Assembly (NCBI RefSeq): GCF_014692675.1
Contig: NZ_JABFCZ010000018.1
Coordinates: 1-64,000 of the forward strand
Direction of reading: 5' to 3'
Length of the DNA stretch: 64,000 bases
From: Roseibium aggregatum
Lineage (GTDB): Bacteria; Pseudomonadota; Alphaproteobacteria; Rhizobiales; Stappiaceae
How positions within the stretch are numbered: the first letter of the stretch is position 1; every line of letters begins with the position of its first letter. Positions 43,305 to 52,084 of the stretch are shown here, piece by piece. The notes under the pieces are model-generated. The model saw only the letters and a list, made by a program, of their open reading frames with translations, was not told where the DNA came from and searched no databases. The translations under genes were made by a program, and so were the position numbers.

Positions 43305-44498
43305 ATGCAGACAATGGAAGCACAGACGGAGCCGGATTCAATCGGAGAGCTCGAATACCGGACTCTCGAACAGACATTGATGGAATCCGACAGGGGACGA
43401 CGGTTCCTCGCCGAGTTTGTAAAGCGTAACCAGACGCCGGAAACACAGGAAATTCTCGCGGCCATTCATCGCCTCGAGAAGACCATGACGCGGCAGCGCA
43501 AGGTCCCGGACCTGGACCGGATCCGGCTGGATATTGCCGAAATGCATGATGCGATCGAGCGCACCAAGCTCGAGATCGCGAACATCAAGCAGGAAGGCGA
43601 GCACACCAACCGCTTTACCGACGCCTCGCACGAGCTCGACGCGATCGTGACGCAAACCGAAGGCGCGACCCAGTCGATCCTGGAAGCCGCCGAGCAGATT
43701 CAGGAAAAAGCCTGGACCCTGCGCGAACAGGGCGCCGAAGACAGCATCTGCGACGATATCGATGCCAAGGCGACCGAGATCTTCATGGCCTGCTCGTTCC
43801 AGGACCTGACCGGTCAGCGGACCACGAAGGTGGTGCAGGTTCTGCGTTACCTGGAAAGCCGCATCAACCTGATGATCAGCATCTGGGGCATCGAGGACCA
43901 CGAGGCGGATGAAAGCGCTGGCCCAGAAGACACACGGCCCGATGCCCATCTGCTGAACGGACCGCAGAGGGAAGGCAAGGGCGTCAGCCAGAACAACGTC
44001 GATGAACTGATGGCCGTTTCCGGGGATGTGTTTGACGCCGCCCTTGAGGAAACGCGCAAGGCCCATGCAGCACCGGCCGAAGCCGACATCCAGCCGGCTG
44101 CCGAAAGTGCGGGAGATCAGGTCGCCAGCGAAGCCGACATTGAAGCCCTCATGGCTGCGGACGACGGCGCCGGCGACATCATGGATGCAGCCGCGATCGA
44201 CGACATGTTCGGTCCGAACGCAAGTGATGACGACGAAGACGTTTCACTGGCGGACGCGGCAGCCGACGACGACATCCCCCCCGTCGAGGCAGGCGCAGCG
44301 GATGCGGAACTCGACGCCTCCGATTTCGATGCCGAGGTTCTCGACGAGGCCGCAATCGACAGGCTGTTCGACGCGGAGGCGACGGAAGCCGCCGCCGATG
44401 AAGAATGGGAACAGGCCGAGGACGAAAGCAACGCGGCCGAAGCCAAGGATCCGCTGGAAGATCTGTCGGAGGCTGAACGCCAGGCGCTGTTCAACTGA
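43305..44498 (+). CDS. cheZ: CheZ-like phosphatase with FliM-like motifs in an acidic tail
   Basis: A 397-aa protein. The CheZ four-helix region is residues about 45-200; the catalytic pattern DLTGQ (D167, Q171 in CSFQDLTGQRTTKVVQVL) is intact, so CheY-P dephosphorylation is likely. The last 200 residues are acidic, Ala/Asp/Glu-rich and disordered. They hold repeated peptides resembling the CheY-binding N-terminus of FliM and the CheZ C-terminus: SQNNVDELMA (228-237), SEADIEALMAA (275-285), AIDDMFG (297-303), AIDRLFD (350-356) and LSEAERQALF (387-396). E. coli CheZ is 214 aa with one such peptide. A terminator follows. Confidence 0.85.
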   Translation: MQTMEAQTEPDSIGELEYRTLEQTLMESDRGRRFLAEFVKRNQTPETQEILAAIHRLEKTMTRQRKVPDLDRIRLDIAEMHDAIERTKLEIANIKQEGEHTNRFTDASHELDAIVTQTEGATQSILEAAEQIQEKAWTLREQGAEDSICDDIDAKATEIFMACSFQDLTGQRTTKVVQVLRYLESRINLMISIWGIEDHEADESAGPEDTRPDAHLLNGPQREGKGVSQNNVDELMAVSGDVFDAALEETRKAHAAPAEADIQPAAESAGDQVASEADIEALMAADDGAGDIMDAAAIDDMFGPNASDDDEDVSLADAAADDDIPPVEAGAADAELDASDFDAEVLDEAAIDRLFDAEATEAAADEEWEQAEDESNAAEAKDPLEDLSEAERQALFN

Positions 44499-44518
44499 CC
44501 TGATATCATCCGGACACT

Positions 44519-44550
44519 AAAAAAGGCGCCGTATCCGCGGCGCCTTTTTT
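44519..44550. terminator. Bidirectional terminator between cheZ-like and globin chemoreceptor genes
   Basis: AAAAAAGGCGCC (44519-44530) pairs with GGCGCCTTTTTT (44539-44550), giving T tracts in both directions for convergent genes. Confidence 0.92.
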
Positions 44551-44588
44551 GTTGCTTCACGGGGCCGGGCCGGTCCCGCCCGGACGGG

Positions 44589-45833
44589 TTATCGTGCCTG
44601 GACCTTGCTGAAGAAGGTTCTGGCTTCCTGCTCCAGCCGGTCCGCATGGTTTTTCAGCTGGCAGGACATTTCAGACACCTTGCCGGCGGAGCGTTCCGAA
44701 TCGCCCAAAGAGGTCCGGACGACCATGATCTCCTGGGAAAAATCGCGGGCGCCGGACGCCGCGATCTGGACACTCTGCGAGATTTCGGAGGCGGCAACCG
44801 TCTGCTCTTCCACGGCGGAAGCGATATTGGTCGCAATCTCCGATACCTGGTTGATGGTTTCCGTGATTTCCTCGATGTCTTGCACCGATTGCCTCGTCGC
44901 GCGCTGGATGGCGGCGATCTGATCGGTAATCTCTTCGGTCGCCTTGGTTGTCTGCCCGGCCAGCTCCTTCACTTCGGAAGCGACGACGGCAAAGCCTTTG
45001 CCCATCTCGCCGGCCCGGGCCGCTTCGATGGTGGCGTTCAGGGCGAGCAGGTTGGTCTGTTCCGCGATTTCCGAGATCAACCCGATCACGGAGCCGACCT
45101 TTTCGGCAACCTCTGCCAGTTCCTGGACCGACTGATTGGTTTTCTGGGCACCGTCGACCGCTTTCCGGGCGACGCTGCTGGACATGGCCGCCTGGCGTCC
45201 GATTTCCTCGATCGAGCTGGTCATTTCCTCCGTAGCGGCAGCACCCGACTGAACACCGTTTGCCGTCTCCCCGGAGGAATGCTCCATCCTGGACATGCGC
45301 TGGTTGATGTCGGTCGCTGCCGACAGAAGATGTTCGGAGGTCTGCGCCATATCGCTTGAGGCGGATCCGAAGGAGGTCATCGCAGCCCCCATGACGCCGT
45401 CGAACTCCTGGATCGCCTGCCGGATCCCCTCCTCGCGGGCTTCTGCGTCCGCGATCATCTTGTCGTGGTAGGTCGAAATGGCGACATCCATATCCAGCAT
45501 GATCAGTTTGGACATCGACTGCAGGACCCTGGACGACTTGCCTGACGAAAACCGGTACTTGCGCTGAAACAGGCCGATCAGACTGCTCAGGAAGTAGGAA
45601 TAGCCGCCGATATACCAGGTGGGATCCAGTCCGATCCGCACATGGGCAAGTCCGATCCGCTGAGCGCTTTCCACATAGTCGGCGCTGACGCCGGAGGTGA
45701 ACAGGTTTTCCCAGTGCCGCTCCTGGGCCGACATCAGGCGCGATTTCTGTTCGCCGACGAGACCCGCCAGATGAGGAACCGTCTCGATATGAGCATAAAA
45801 GCCCTCCAGGACCGACCGCAGATTGCTCTTCAC
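44589..45833 (-). CDS. Globin-coupled aerotaxis-type chemoreceptor
   Basis: A soluble receptor of at least 414 aa. The N-terminal protoglobin domain has the proximal haem histidine H64 in [19 protein letters not shown]. The signalling domain has the intact tip [19 protein letters not shown]. There is no membrane helix; haem would sense oxygen in the cytoplasm. The GTG at 45833 is the first usual start in frame, but the frame stays open 5' with globin-like residues ([13 protein letters not shown]) up to an A8 homopolymer (45882-45889, T8 on the coding strand). With nine T, a GTG start upstream would give [14 protein letters not shown]. The N-terminus is therefore probably longer than shown, by an unusual start or a slip. 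Confidence 0.85.
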   Translation of the reverse strand: MKSNLRSVLEGFYAHIETVPHLAGLVGEQKSRLMSAQERHWENLFTSGVSADYVESAQRIGLAHVRIGLDPTWYIGGYSYFLSSLIGLFQRKYRFSSGKSSRVLQSMSKLIMLDMDVAISTYHDKMIADAEAREEGIRQAIQEFDGVMGAAMTSFGSASSDMAQTSEHLLSAATDINQRMSRMEHSSGETANGVQSGAAATEEMTSSIEEIGRQAAMSSSVARKAVDGAQKTNQSVQELAEVAEKVGSVIGLISEIAEQTNLLALNATIEAARAGEMGKGFAVVASEVKELAGQTTKATEEITDQIAAIQRATRQSVQDIEEITETINQVSEIATNIASAVEEQTVAASEISQSVQIAASGARDFSQEIMVVRTSLGDSERSAGKVSEMSCQLKNHADRLEQEARTFFSKVQAR

Positions 45834-46282
45834 GAACGGCCAGACCGAACGGGCGATTTCATAGTCCTCACTGGAAAGTTTAAAAAAAATTTCACACGAT
45901 CATGAATGCCTTGGTCCGACATTATTTCCTCATAAAACTCGTGCAACGAGGCCGGGACGGTGGGCTTTCCTGGCCGGTTACGGATATCCGGGGGCGCCGG
46001 CCAGGCATCGATCGGGCAAATAATTACAAAGAACCCGACAGCCTCACCGAACGTTGTCATAGCGATTTAGCGCGTCATAATTTATATTTTGGTTAATTTC
46101 AGTGCGTTAGTTGTGTATAATCCGAATTAAAAAACAGAAACATGCAAACTAATATCAAAATAATACGATCTTTTTCTTAGTATAATACATAGTCACAATT
46201 GAAAATTACGCAACGTGATGAAAATATATATATGAACACCATACCATCAGCTGCGCACAACAAAAATACTTCATAATGTAGT
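45834..46282. other. AT-rich gene-free region upstream of the globin chemoreceptor
   Basis: About 450 nt without a convincing gene. The half nearer the chemoreceptor has ordinary composition and includes the A8 tract at 45882-45889. The part from about 46080 to 46282 is strikingly AT-rich, with runs such as ATATATATATG and TATAATAC, in a chromosome that is otherwise GC-rich. It must hold the chemoreceptor promoter; it could also carry a small RNA or mark an old insertion. A plus-strand 64-codon frame at 45902 has no gene-like features. Confidence 0.6.
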
Positions 46283-47272
46283 TTATAGGTATCCCTTACT
46301 ATCAAGGGCCTTCTGCATCATCGCGGGGTCTATATTTCCGCCCGTCAAAACCACGCCGAGAACCTTTCCGGCAGCGGATATCTTCCCCGATAGCACAGCG
46401 GCCAATGCGGCGGCTCCCCCCGGTTCGACGACCAGCTTCAGCTCCGTGAAGGCAAAAGCCACAGCCGCGAGTACCTCGGCATCGGAAACCGCCAGCCCCC
46501 GAACGCCAAGGCGACTCAATATCGCAAAGCCGTTCTCGCCCGGCTCGGGCGACATCAGCGCATCGCAGACGGAACCGGACAAGCGGTCATTGGCAACCCG
46601 CTTTCCGCAGGCAAGGGAACGCGCGTAGTCGTCAAACCCTTCCGGCTCCACGGTATGAAACACCGCATCCGGCAGATCGCTTTCAAGCGCCAGTGCAATT
46701 CCGCTCGACAGGCCCCCGCCGCCGGTACAGGCCAGCACCGCGTCGGGCAGAAGGTTCAGGGCCTTGGCCTGTTCGGCGATTTCGGCACCGACCGTTCCCT
46801 GCCCGGCAATGATCTGCGGATCATTATAAGGGTGCACGAGAATAGCGCCCGTCCGCGCACAGATCTCGCCCGCGATGGCATCCCGGTCTTCGGTCGAGCG
46901 ATCATAGGTAACAATGGTCGCCCCGTAATCCCGGGTCCGCTGCAGCTTGATCGCCGGTGCATCCTCCGGCATGACAATGGTCGCCGGAATGCCGAGGATC
47001 CTGGCGCTCGCAGCCACCCCTTGCGCATGATTGCCCGACGAACACGCCACGACGCCTTTGGACCGGTCCGCTTCCGGAATCTGGCTGAGCCGGTTGAAGG
47101 CTCCGCGAAACTTGAAGGATCCCGTTCTCTGCAGGCTTTCCGGCTTGACCAGGACGGTCCCGCCGACGGCTTCGTCCAGGACCGGGAACCTGAGCAGCGG
47201 CGTCTTGACGGCATAGGATTCCAGGCGCTTCCGGGCGGCCTCGATATCGGCGCGCGACACGCAATCGGTCAT
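46283..47272 (-). CDS. Threonine/serine dehydratase-like PLP enzyme
   Basis: A 329-aa fold-type II PLP enzyme. The PLP lysine is K54 in TGSFKFRGAFN, and the phosphate-binding loop is GGGGLSSG at 184-191; ACSSGNHAQGVA is also in place. It lacks the C-terminal regulatory domain of biosynthetic IlvA, so it is a catabolic-type threonine/serine dehydratase or a relative (serine racemase, hydroxyaspartate dehydratase). The ATG at 47272 has AGGAAA 8 nt upstream; the frame extends 15 codons further. It stands alone, 96 nt downstream of the glycosyltransferase gene. Confidence 0.87.
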   Translation of the reverse strand: MTDCVSRADIEAARKRLESYAVKTPLLRFPVLDEAVGGTVLVKPESLQRTGSFKFRGAFNRLSQIPEADRSKGVVACSSGNHAQGVAASARILGIPATIVMPEDAPAIKLQRTRDYGATIVTYDRSTEDRDAIAGEICARTGAILVHPYNDPQIIAGQGTVGAEIAEQAKALNLLPDAVLACTGGGGLSSGIALALESDLPDAVFHTVEPEGFDDYARSLACGKRVANDRLSGSVCDALMSPEPGENGFAILSRLGVRGLAVSDAEVLAAVAFAFTELKLVVEPGGAAALAAVLSGKISAAGKVLGVVLTGGNIDPAMMQKALDSKGYL

Positions 47273-47368
47273 GGTCGTTTTTCCTGAACAAGCTAATGGA
47301 GTTACCGGCCAGAACAACCGGTTGCACCAAGACCTAGCATCATTCGGCCGAATGGAAAACAGACCTGC

Positions 47369-48403
47369 TCAGGCTGCAACGGCGACGGCCTCCCGATCGC
47401 GGGCCTGCCGGGCATTGTCGAGAAACTGCTGGGCGCTCGCAGCCCAGGTATAGTTCAAAGCCATTTTCCGGCAATGGTCCCTGGGGACGTCGAGCGCGGC
47501 AAGGGCTGCTTCCTGAAGGTTGTCGGACAGCACCCCTGCCCCGGTATCCCCGATCACGTCCAGCGGCCCCATGACCGGATAGGCCGCGACGGGCACACCG
47601 CAGGCAAGCGCCTCCAGAAGCACGTTGCCGAACGTATCCGTCAGGGACGGAAACACGAACACATCGGCGGAAGCGTAGTGGCGGGCAAGGTCCTCGCCGA
47701 CCTTCGGGCCGGTGAAATGAACATCCGGATAATCGCGCTTCAGGCTTTCCAGCTGCGGTCCGCCGCCCACCACGACCTTGGTGCCCGGCAGCTCCAGATC
47801 CAGGAAAGCCTTGATGTTCTTTTCCACCGAAACCCGTCCGACATTCATGAAGATCGGCCTCGGCAGGTCCGCGGGAAGAACGGATTGGCTGCAGGGTTTG
47901 AAGATTGTCTCGTCCACCCCGCGCGACCAGCGCATCAGGTTGTTGAAACCGCGGGCGCGCAGATCGTCCTCGAGCGACCGGGTTGCGACCATGCAGCCGA
48001 CGCCGGCATTGTGAAACCGCCTGAGCCAGCTATAGGACCAGGACAGCGGGATCGGCAGCCGCGCCGAGACGTATTCGGGGAACCGGGTGTGATAACTGGT
48101 CGTGAACGGGCGATTGTCCTTGCGGGCTGCCGATGCCGCCATGAGCCCGAGAGGCCCCTCCGTTGCGATGTGCAGATGGTCGCAGTCATAGCCGGCGATC
48201 ATCCGCCGCACGGTGCCGGTATGGGTCAGCGACAAACGGATTTCGGGATAGGTCGGACATGGCAGGGTGCGGAAGGCCTGCGGGGTCAGAAACTCGACCC
48301 GGATCCCCATGTCGACCAGTTCTGCGGCGGTACGCTCCAGCGAGCGCACCACGCCGTTGATTTGCGGGTGCCAGGCATCCGTAACAATCAGTATGGATGT
48401 CAT
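47369..48403 (-). CDS. Group 1 (GT4-like) glycosyltransferase
   Basis: A 344-aa GT-B glycosyltransferase. The N-terminal domain starts ILIVTDAWHPQINGVVRSL, and the C-terminal domain has FMNVGRVSVEKNIKAFLDL and the donor-site segment PSLTDTFGNVLLEALACGVP with the EX7E pattern. It resembles mannosyl/glucosyl transferases acting on diacylglycerol (MgtA-like). The ATG at 48403 overlaps the stop of the LpxH-like gene (ATGA), so the two are coupled and probably act on one lipid substrate. The frame extends 21 codons 5' without similarity. Confidence 0.85.
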   Translation of the reverse strand: MTSILIVTDAWHPQINGVVRSLERTAAELVDMGIRVEFLTPQAFRTLPCPTYPEIRLSLTHTGTVRRMIAGYDCDHLHIATEGPLGLMAASAARKDNRPFTTSYHTRFPEYVSARLPIPLSWSYSWLRRFHNAGVGCMVATRSLEDDLRARGFNNLMRWSRGVDETIFKPCSQSVLPADLPRPIFMNVGRVSVEKNIKAFLDLELPGTKVVVGGGPQLESLKRDYPDVHFTGPKVGEDLARHYASADVFVFPSLTDTFGNVLLEALACGVPVAAYPVMGPLDVIGDTGAGVLSDNLQEAALAALDVPRDHCRKMALNYTWAASAQQFLDNARQARDREAVAVAA

Positions 48404-49203
48404 GCGGCGACCGGGCGCTCCTTGGCCGGTGCCGGAACCGCGTCGGCCTGCGCCGGCTTGACCCATCGGATCACCTCAAAGGTTCCATCATGGTGCTCGG
48501 CCACAGCGGTGCAGCTTTCGACCCAGTCACCGGTATTGATATAGTGGATGCCGTTAAAGTCGCGGTCTGCGGCATGGTGGATATGCCCGCAGATCACGCC
48601 GTGGACACCCTGACGGCGGGCCTCGTCGGACAAGGCCTCTTCGAACCGGCCGATGAAATTCACCGCGTTCTTGACCTTGAGCTTCGCCCAGGCGGACAGC
48701 GACCAGTAGGTCAGGCCGATGCGCCGGCGCACGAAATTGACCCAGGTATTCAGGCCAAGCGCGGTCACATAGGCCTTGTCGCCGAAGAAGGCGAGCCATT
48801 TGGCATGCCGGATCACCACGTCGAACTGGTCGCCATGGATCACCAGATAGCTGCGCCCGTCCGCGGTTTCGTGAATGATGCTGTCGGTCACCTCCACGCC
48901 GCCGAAATGGGTTCCGAGGAAATCGCGCAGGAACTCGTCGTGATTGCCCGGAATATAGACGATGCGGGCCCCCTTGCGGCCCTTGCGCAGGATCTTCTGG
49001 ACAACGTCATTATGGGGCTGGGGCCAGTACCACGACCGTTTCAGTCGCCATCCGTCCACGATGTCGCCGACGAGATAGACCGTTTCGGCATCATTCAGCT
49101 TCAGGAAGTCGAGAAGCAGATCCGCCTGGCACCCCCGGGTTCCCAGATGGACGTCCGAAATAAACAGTGCCCGGTAATGTCGCGACTTGTCTGGCGCTGA
49201 CAT
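48400..49203 (-). CDS. LpxH-like metallophosphoesterase
   Basis: A 267-aa calcineurin-type phosphoesterase. Metal motifs are complete: FISDVHLGTRG, VGDIVDGWRL, PGNHDEF, VIHGDQFD and CGHIHHA. It belongs to the UDP-2,3-diacylglucosamine diphosphatase-like group. Many alphaproteobacteria use LpxI for lipid A, and copies linked to a glycosyltransferase like this one may handle another lipid, such as phosphatidate in glycolipid synthesis. The ATG at 49203 (MSAPDKSRHYRALF) follows GGAG; a GTG nine bases upstream is less likely. Confidence 0.85.
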   Translation of the reverse strand: MSAPDKSRHYRALFISDVHLGTRGCQADLLLDFLKLNDAETVYLVGDIVDGWRLKRSWYWPQPHNDVVQKILRKGRKGARIVYIPGNHDEFLRDFLGTHFGGVEVTDSIIHETADGRSYLVIHGDQFDVVIRHAKWLAFFGDKAYVTALGLNTWVNFVRRRIGLTYWSLSAWAKLKVKNAVNFIGRFEEALSDEARRQGVHGVICGHIHHAADRDFNGIHYINTGDWVESCTAVAEHHDGTFEVIRWVKPAQADAVPAPAKERPVAA

Positions 49204-49486
49204 AACTTCCACTCCAATTCATTCTTTGGAGCGCCTTAGACTTGATTCAGGTATCACTATTATGACACTTCGCGGTTTGAGCGAATTAGCGTTAAGCCAC
49301 ACCCTGAGAGCTCGCATTTAATCTGCCGCGCGCAGTTCGCAGACTTCGCCCCTCCCTTCTAACCCTAAGTCATCCGGCAACGGAACCGATGCGGGCCGAC
49401 TGCCCCTTGCAATCCGCCTCGCCAAAAGACACTGTGCCGATCCGGAATTTCCGGAATGAATTTGAAAGACGCTAAGGGGATCAGAG

Positions 49487-50266
49487 ATGGATCTTGGAAT
49501 TGCCGGCCGCAAGGCAATTGTGTGCGCATCCAGCCGCGGACTGGGACGCGGATGCGCCTTCGCGCTGGCAGAAGCCGGCTGCGATGTCGTCCTGAACGGA
49601 CGGAACGAGGAAACCCTGGCAAAAACCGCTGCAGACCTGAAGGCGCGTTTCAACGTCGGCGTGATCAGCATTGCGGCGGACGTTTCCACCAGCGACGGCC
49701 AGAAGGCGCTTCTGGACGCCTGCCCCGACGCCGATATCCTGGTCAACAACAACGGCGGCCCGCCGCGCAAGGACTATACCGAGCTGACCCGCGAGGCGAT
49801 GCTGGACGGCGTGGTGCAGAACATGGTCACGCCGATCGAGCTGATCCAGGCGCTGGTACCGGGCATGCAGGCCCGCGGTTTCGGCCGGGTGGTCAACATC
49901 ACCTCCATGTCGGTGCGCATGCCGATCGAGGGGCTGGACCTGTCGAGCGGCGCCCGCGCCGGCCTGACGGCCTTCCTGGCAGGCGTCTGCCGCCAGATCG
50001 CCGGATCGGGCGTGACGATCAACAACATCCTGCCCGGCAAGATGGACACCGACCGCCTGCGCGGCGGCTTCGAAAGAGCGGCACAGATGAGCGGCAAGAG
50101 CATCGAGGATGTCCGCAAGGCCCAAGCCGCCGAAATCCCCATGGGCCGCTTCGGCAATCCTGAGGAATTCGGCCAGACCTGCGCCTTCCTGTGTTCGGTC
50201 CACGCCGGCTATATCACCGGTCAGAACATCCTTCTGGACGGCGGCCTCTACCCGGCAGCCTTCTGA
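49487..50266 (+). CDS. SDR-family protein with altered catalytic residues
   Basis: A 259-aa short-chain dehydrogenase fold. The cofactor loop is CASSRGLGRG (13-22) and the NNAG motif is present as NNNGG (87-91). The catalytic YxxxK is absent: the aligned segment DLSSGARAGLTAFLAG has Ser153 in place of Tyr and Arg157 in place of Lys, while the preceding Ser (NITSMS) is kept. It may use different chemistry or be non-catalytic. C-terminal GQNILLDGGLYPAAF is normal for the family. It is flanked by a strong terminator and has no operon partners. Confidence 0.87.
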   Translation: MDLGIAGRKAIVCASSRGLGRGCAFALAEAGCDVVLNGRNEETLAKTAADLKARFNVGVISIAADVSTSDGQKALLDACPDADILVNNNGGPPRKDYTELTREAMLDGVVQNMVTPIELIQALVPGMQARGFGRVVNITSMSVRMPIEGLDLSSGARAGLTAFLAGVCRQIAGSGVTINNILPGKMDTDRLRGGFERAAQMSGKSIEDVRKAQAAEIPMGRFGNPEEFGQTCAFLCSVHAGYITGQNILLDGGLYPAAF

Positions 50267-50290
50267 GACTGCCATCGTCCGAAAGACACG

Positions 50291-50324
50291 AAAAGGCCGG
50301 CGCCCGGGAAGGCGCCGGCCTTTT
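50291..50324. terminator. Bidirectional terminator between SDR and FadL-like genes
   Basis: AAAAGGCCGGCGCC (50291-50304), loop CGGGAA, GGCGCCGGCCTTTT (50311-50324): a 14-bp stem between convergent genes. Confidence 0.93.
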
Positions 50325-50346
50325 CTTTTGTTTATCTGCGGCTCTC

Positions 50347-51615
50347 TCAGAACGTGTAGCGAAGAGACGCGCTGAGAATATCGACGGACGAATCCACATC
50401 CGCAATCAGCGATACGCCGTTGAAGTCCTGATGCCCCGGAACAACGCGCAGCTTCGTGTCCGTTCCGAAGATATGGGAATAGCCGAAGTCGAGCGACAGC
50501 TTGTCGTTGACGTTGTAGGTGGCACCGCCGCTCAGCCAGATACGGTTGTTGTCGGGCAGGCGCGCCGAGCGGATCGCCGTGTCGATCGGGGACCATTCAT
50601 AAGCCGCACCGGCACGGAAGGTCAGATGATCGTTGTAATCATATTCACCGCCCAGCGAGGCGAAGTAGCCGTCGTTGTAATTGAACCTCAGGCTGGTCAC
50701 CTGCGTGCCACTCGGGTCCAGCTTGACGGCCGGCTGCTTGAGGCGGCTCCAGTTCGCCCATTCGACCGACCCGAGAAGGCGAAGCTTGTCGTTGATCGAC
50801 TGTTTCGCCGACAGGGTCACCATATCCGGCGTGATCAGGTTCGAGGTGATGTTATAGGTTCCCGGCGGCAGGACCCCGACCGCAACCGGCGTGTACAGGG
50901 AGCCAGAAAGGGTGTGGCTGACGCCCGAGCGATAGCCGAGACCAATCTCCGTGCCTTTCATCGGTTTGATCGTCACGCCCGCGGTCACGCCGAAGCCGAC
51001 ATCATCGCCTTCCAGCACCGAGGACGCAGCGCCGACCGCAACGCCCGAGGCGCTCTTCAGCCTGACCGACATGTACTCGATCTGCGCTCCGAGCGCGATG
51101 GAAAGCACATCGTTGATCTTGTAGCCGATCATCGGATTGGCATTGATCGAAAACACCTTTGAAGACCGGTTGTAGACCTGGCCGGCCCAGGTGAAATTCG
51201 GCTTCGTCGACAGACCGAACGGTGAATTGACGCCCAGCCCGACGTAAATCCGGTCATTGACCTTGTAGGAAAGATACGTGGATCCGACCCAGGCATCGGA
51301 TGCGATATCGCCACTGTCGCCATAGGCGGCAAGCGTCGATGACGGGCTCACATCGATGTACGACCGGGGAATGATAAACGTGTTGTGGAGTTCGGCCGTC
51401 AGCCCGTCCTTGGCGCTTGTGATCGTCGCCGGATTCCAGAAAACGGACGAGATCGACGTACCACTCGTTGCATTACCCGCAAATGACAATCCCTGATAAT
51501 AGGAACTCTGCTCGTGAAGAGCAAAACCGCCCGCAGACACAGTTTTTGATAGAATCGGCAGCATTAATATTGCAGATGACAATATTAGACTGCTCTTACA
51601 AAGAGAGCGCCCCAT
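50347..51615 (-). CDS. FadL/OmpP1-type outer-membrane transporter
   Basis: A 422-aa outer-membrane beta-barrel. A signal peptide (residues 1-28) is followed by GGFALHEQSSYYQGLSFAGN, the N-terminal hatch signature of FadL/TodX channels for long-chain fatty acids or other hydrophobic compounds. Many alternating strands follow, and the protein ends in Phe (SLRYTF), the barrel-assembly signal. GGGAGAG lies before the ATG. It is monocistronic. The 469-nt region upstream is gene-free. Confidence 0.92.
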   Translation of the reverse strand: MGRSLCKSSLILSSAILMLPILSKTVSAGGFALHEQSSYYQGLSFAGNATSGTSISSVFWNPATITSAKDGLTAELHNTFIIPRSYIDVSPSSTLAAYGDSGDIASDAWVGSTYLSYKVNDRIYVGLGVNSPFGLSTKPNFTWAGQVYNRSSKVFSINANPMIGYKINDVLSIALGAQIEYMSVRLKSASGVAVGAASSVLEGDDVGFGVTAGVTIKPMKGTEIGLGYRSGVSHTLSGSLYTPVAVGVLPPGTYNITSNLITPDMVTLSAKQSINDKLRLLGSVEWANWSRLKQPAVKLDPSGTQVTSLRFNYNDGYFASLGGEYDYNDHLTFRAGAAYEWSPIDTAIRSARLPDNNRIWLSGGATYNVNDKLSLDFGYSHIFGTDTKLRVVPGHQDFNGVSLIADVDSSVDILSASLRYTF

Positions 51616-52084
51616 TTTTCTCTCCCACTCCTCCCGATGTGGATAGTCAATTTTTTATAAAAACAGGATCAGGGAAAATTTTTGGAAGTTCAACAGAATT
51701 CCGACACCCAATGACAGAGCTTTCGCCGTTCCCATTTTGCTTTCAACATCGATTTCGGAAACATCGGGAGGTCATGACGCTAAGGAACGGGTGCTCTTCG
51801 ATGGGAATCCGGCATCAAAATGTCACCCCGCCGTCACACAACAAGCGATTTGCACATTTTTTAGGCAATCAACTCCGGGAAAATACGAACCCTCATTTAC
51901 AGGTGGAAAGTTGCCCAAAGGTCACAGTTTCCATAACGGAAGCCGGACCGCTGACAACGGCCCCAAATGAAAAATCCGGCTGCTCCAGGCTGCAATCGTA
52001 CCGCCAGAGCCGAAACTTCCCTTGCTCTCGAATCGAAAAATTAGCAGCATCTCCCGAATTCCAACGCCTGATTGAGAGACAGAC
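51616..52084. other. Gene-free region between divergent fadL-like and FAH genes
   Basis: About 470 nt of moderate GC holding the two divergent promoters. A plus-strand open frame from within fadL to 52088 lacks gene-like features and I leave it out. No clear operator or hairpin stands out apart from a direct repeat of ACATCG near 51747-51768. Confidence 0.5.

Noticed and set aside
45902..46096. Plus-strand 64-codon frame upstream of the globin chemoreceptor
   Set aside because: No ribosome-binding site, unusual composition, and it overlaps the 5' region of the receptor. Kept only as a note.
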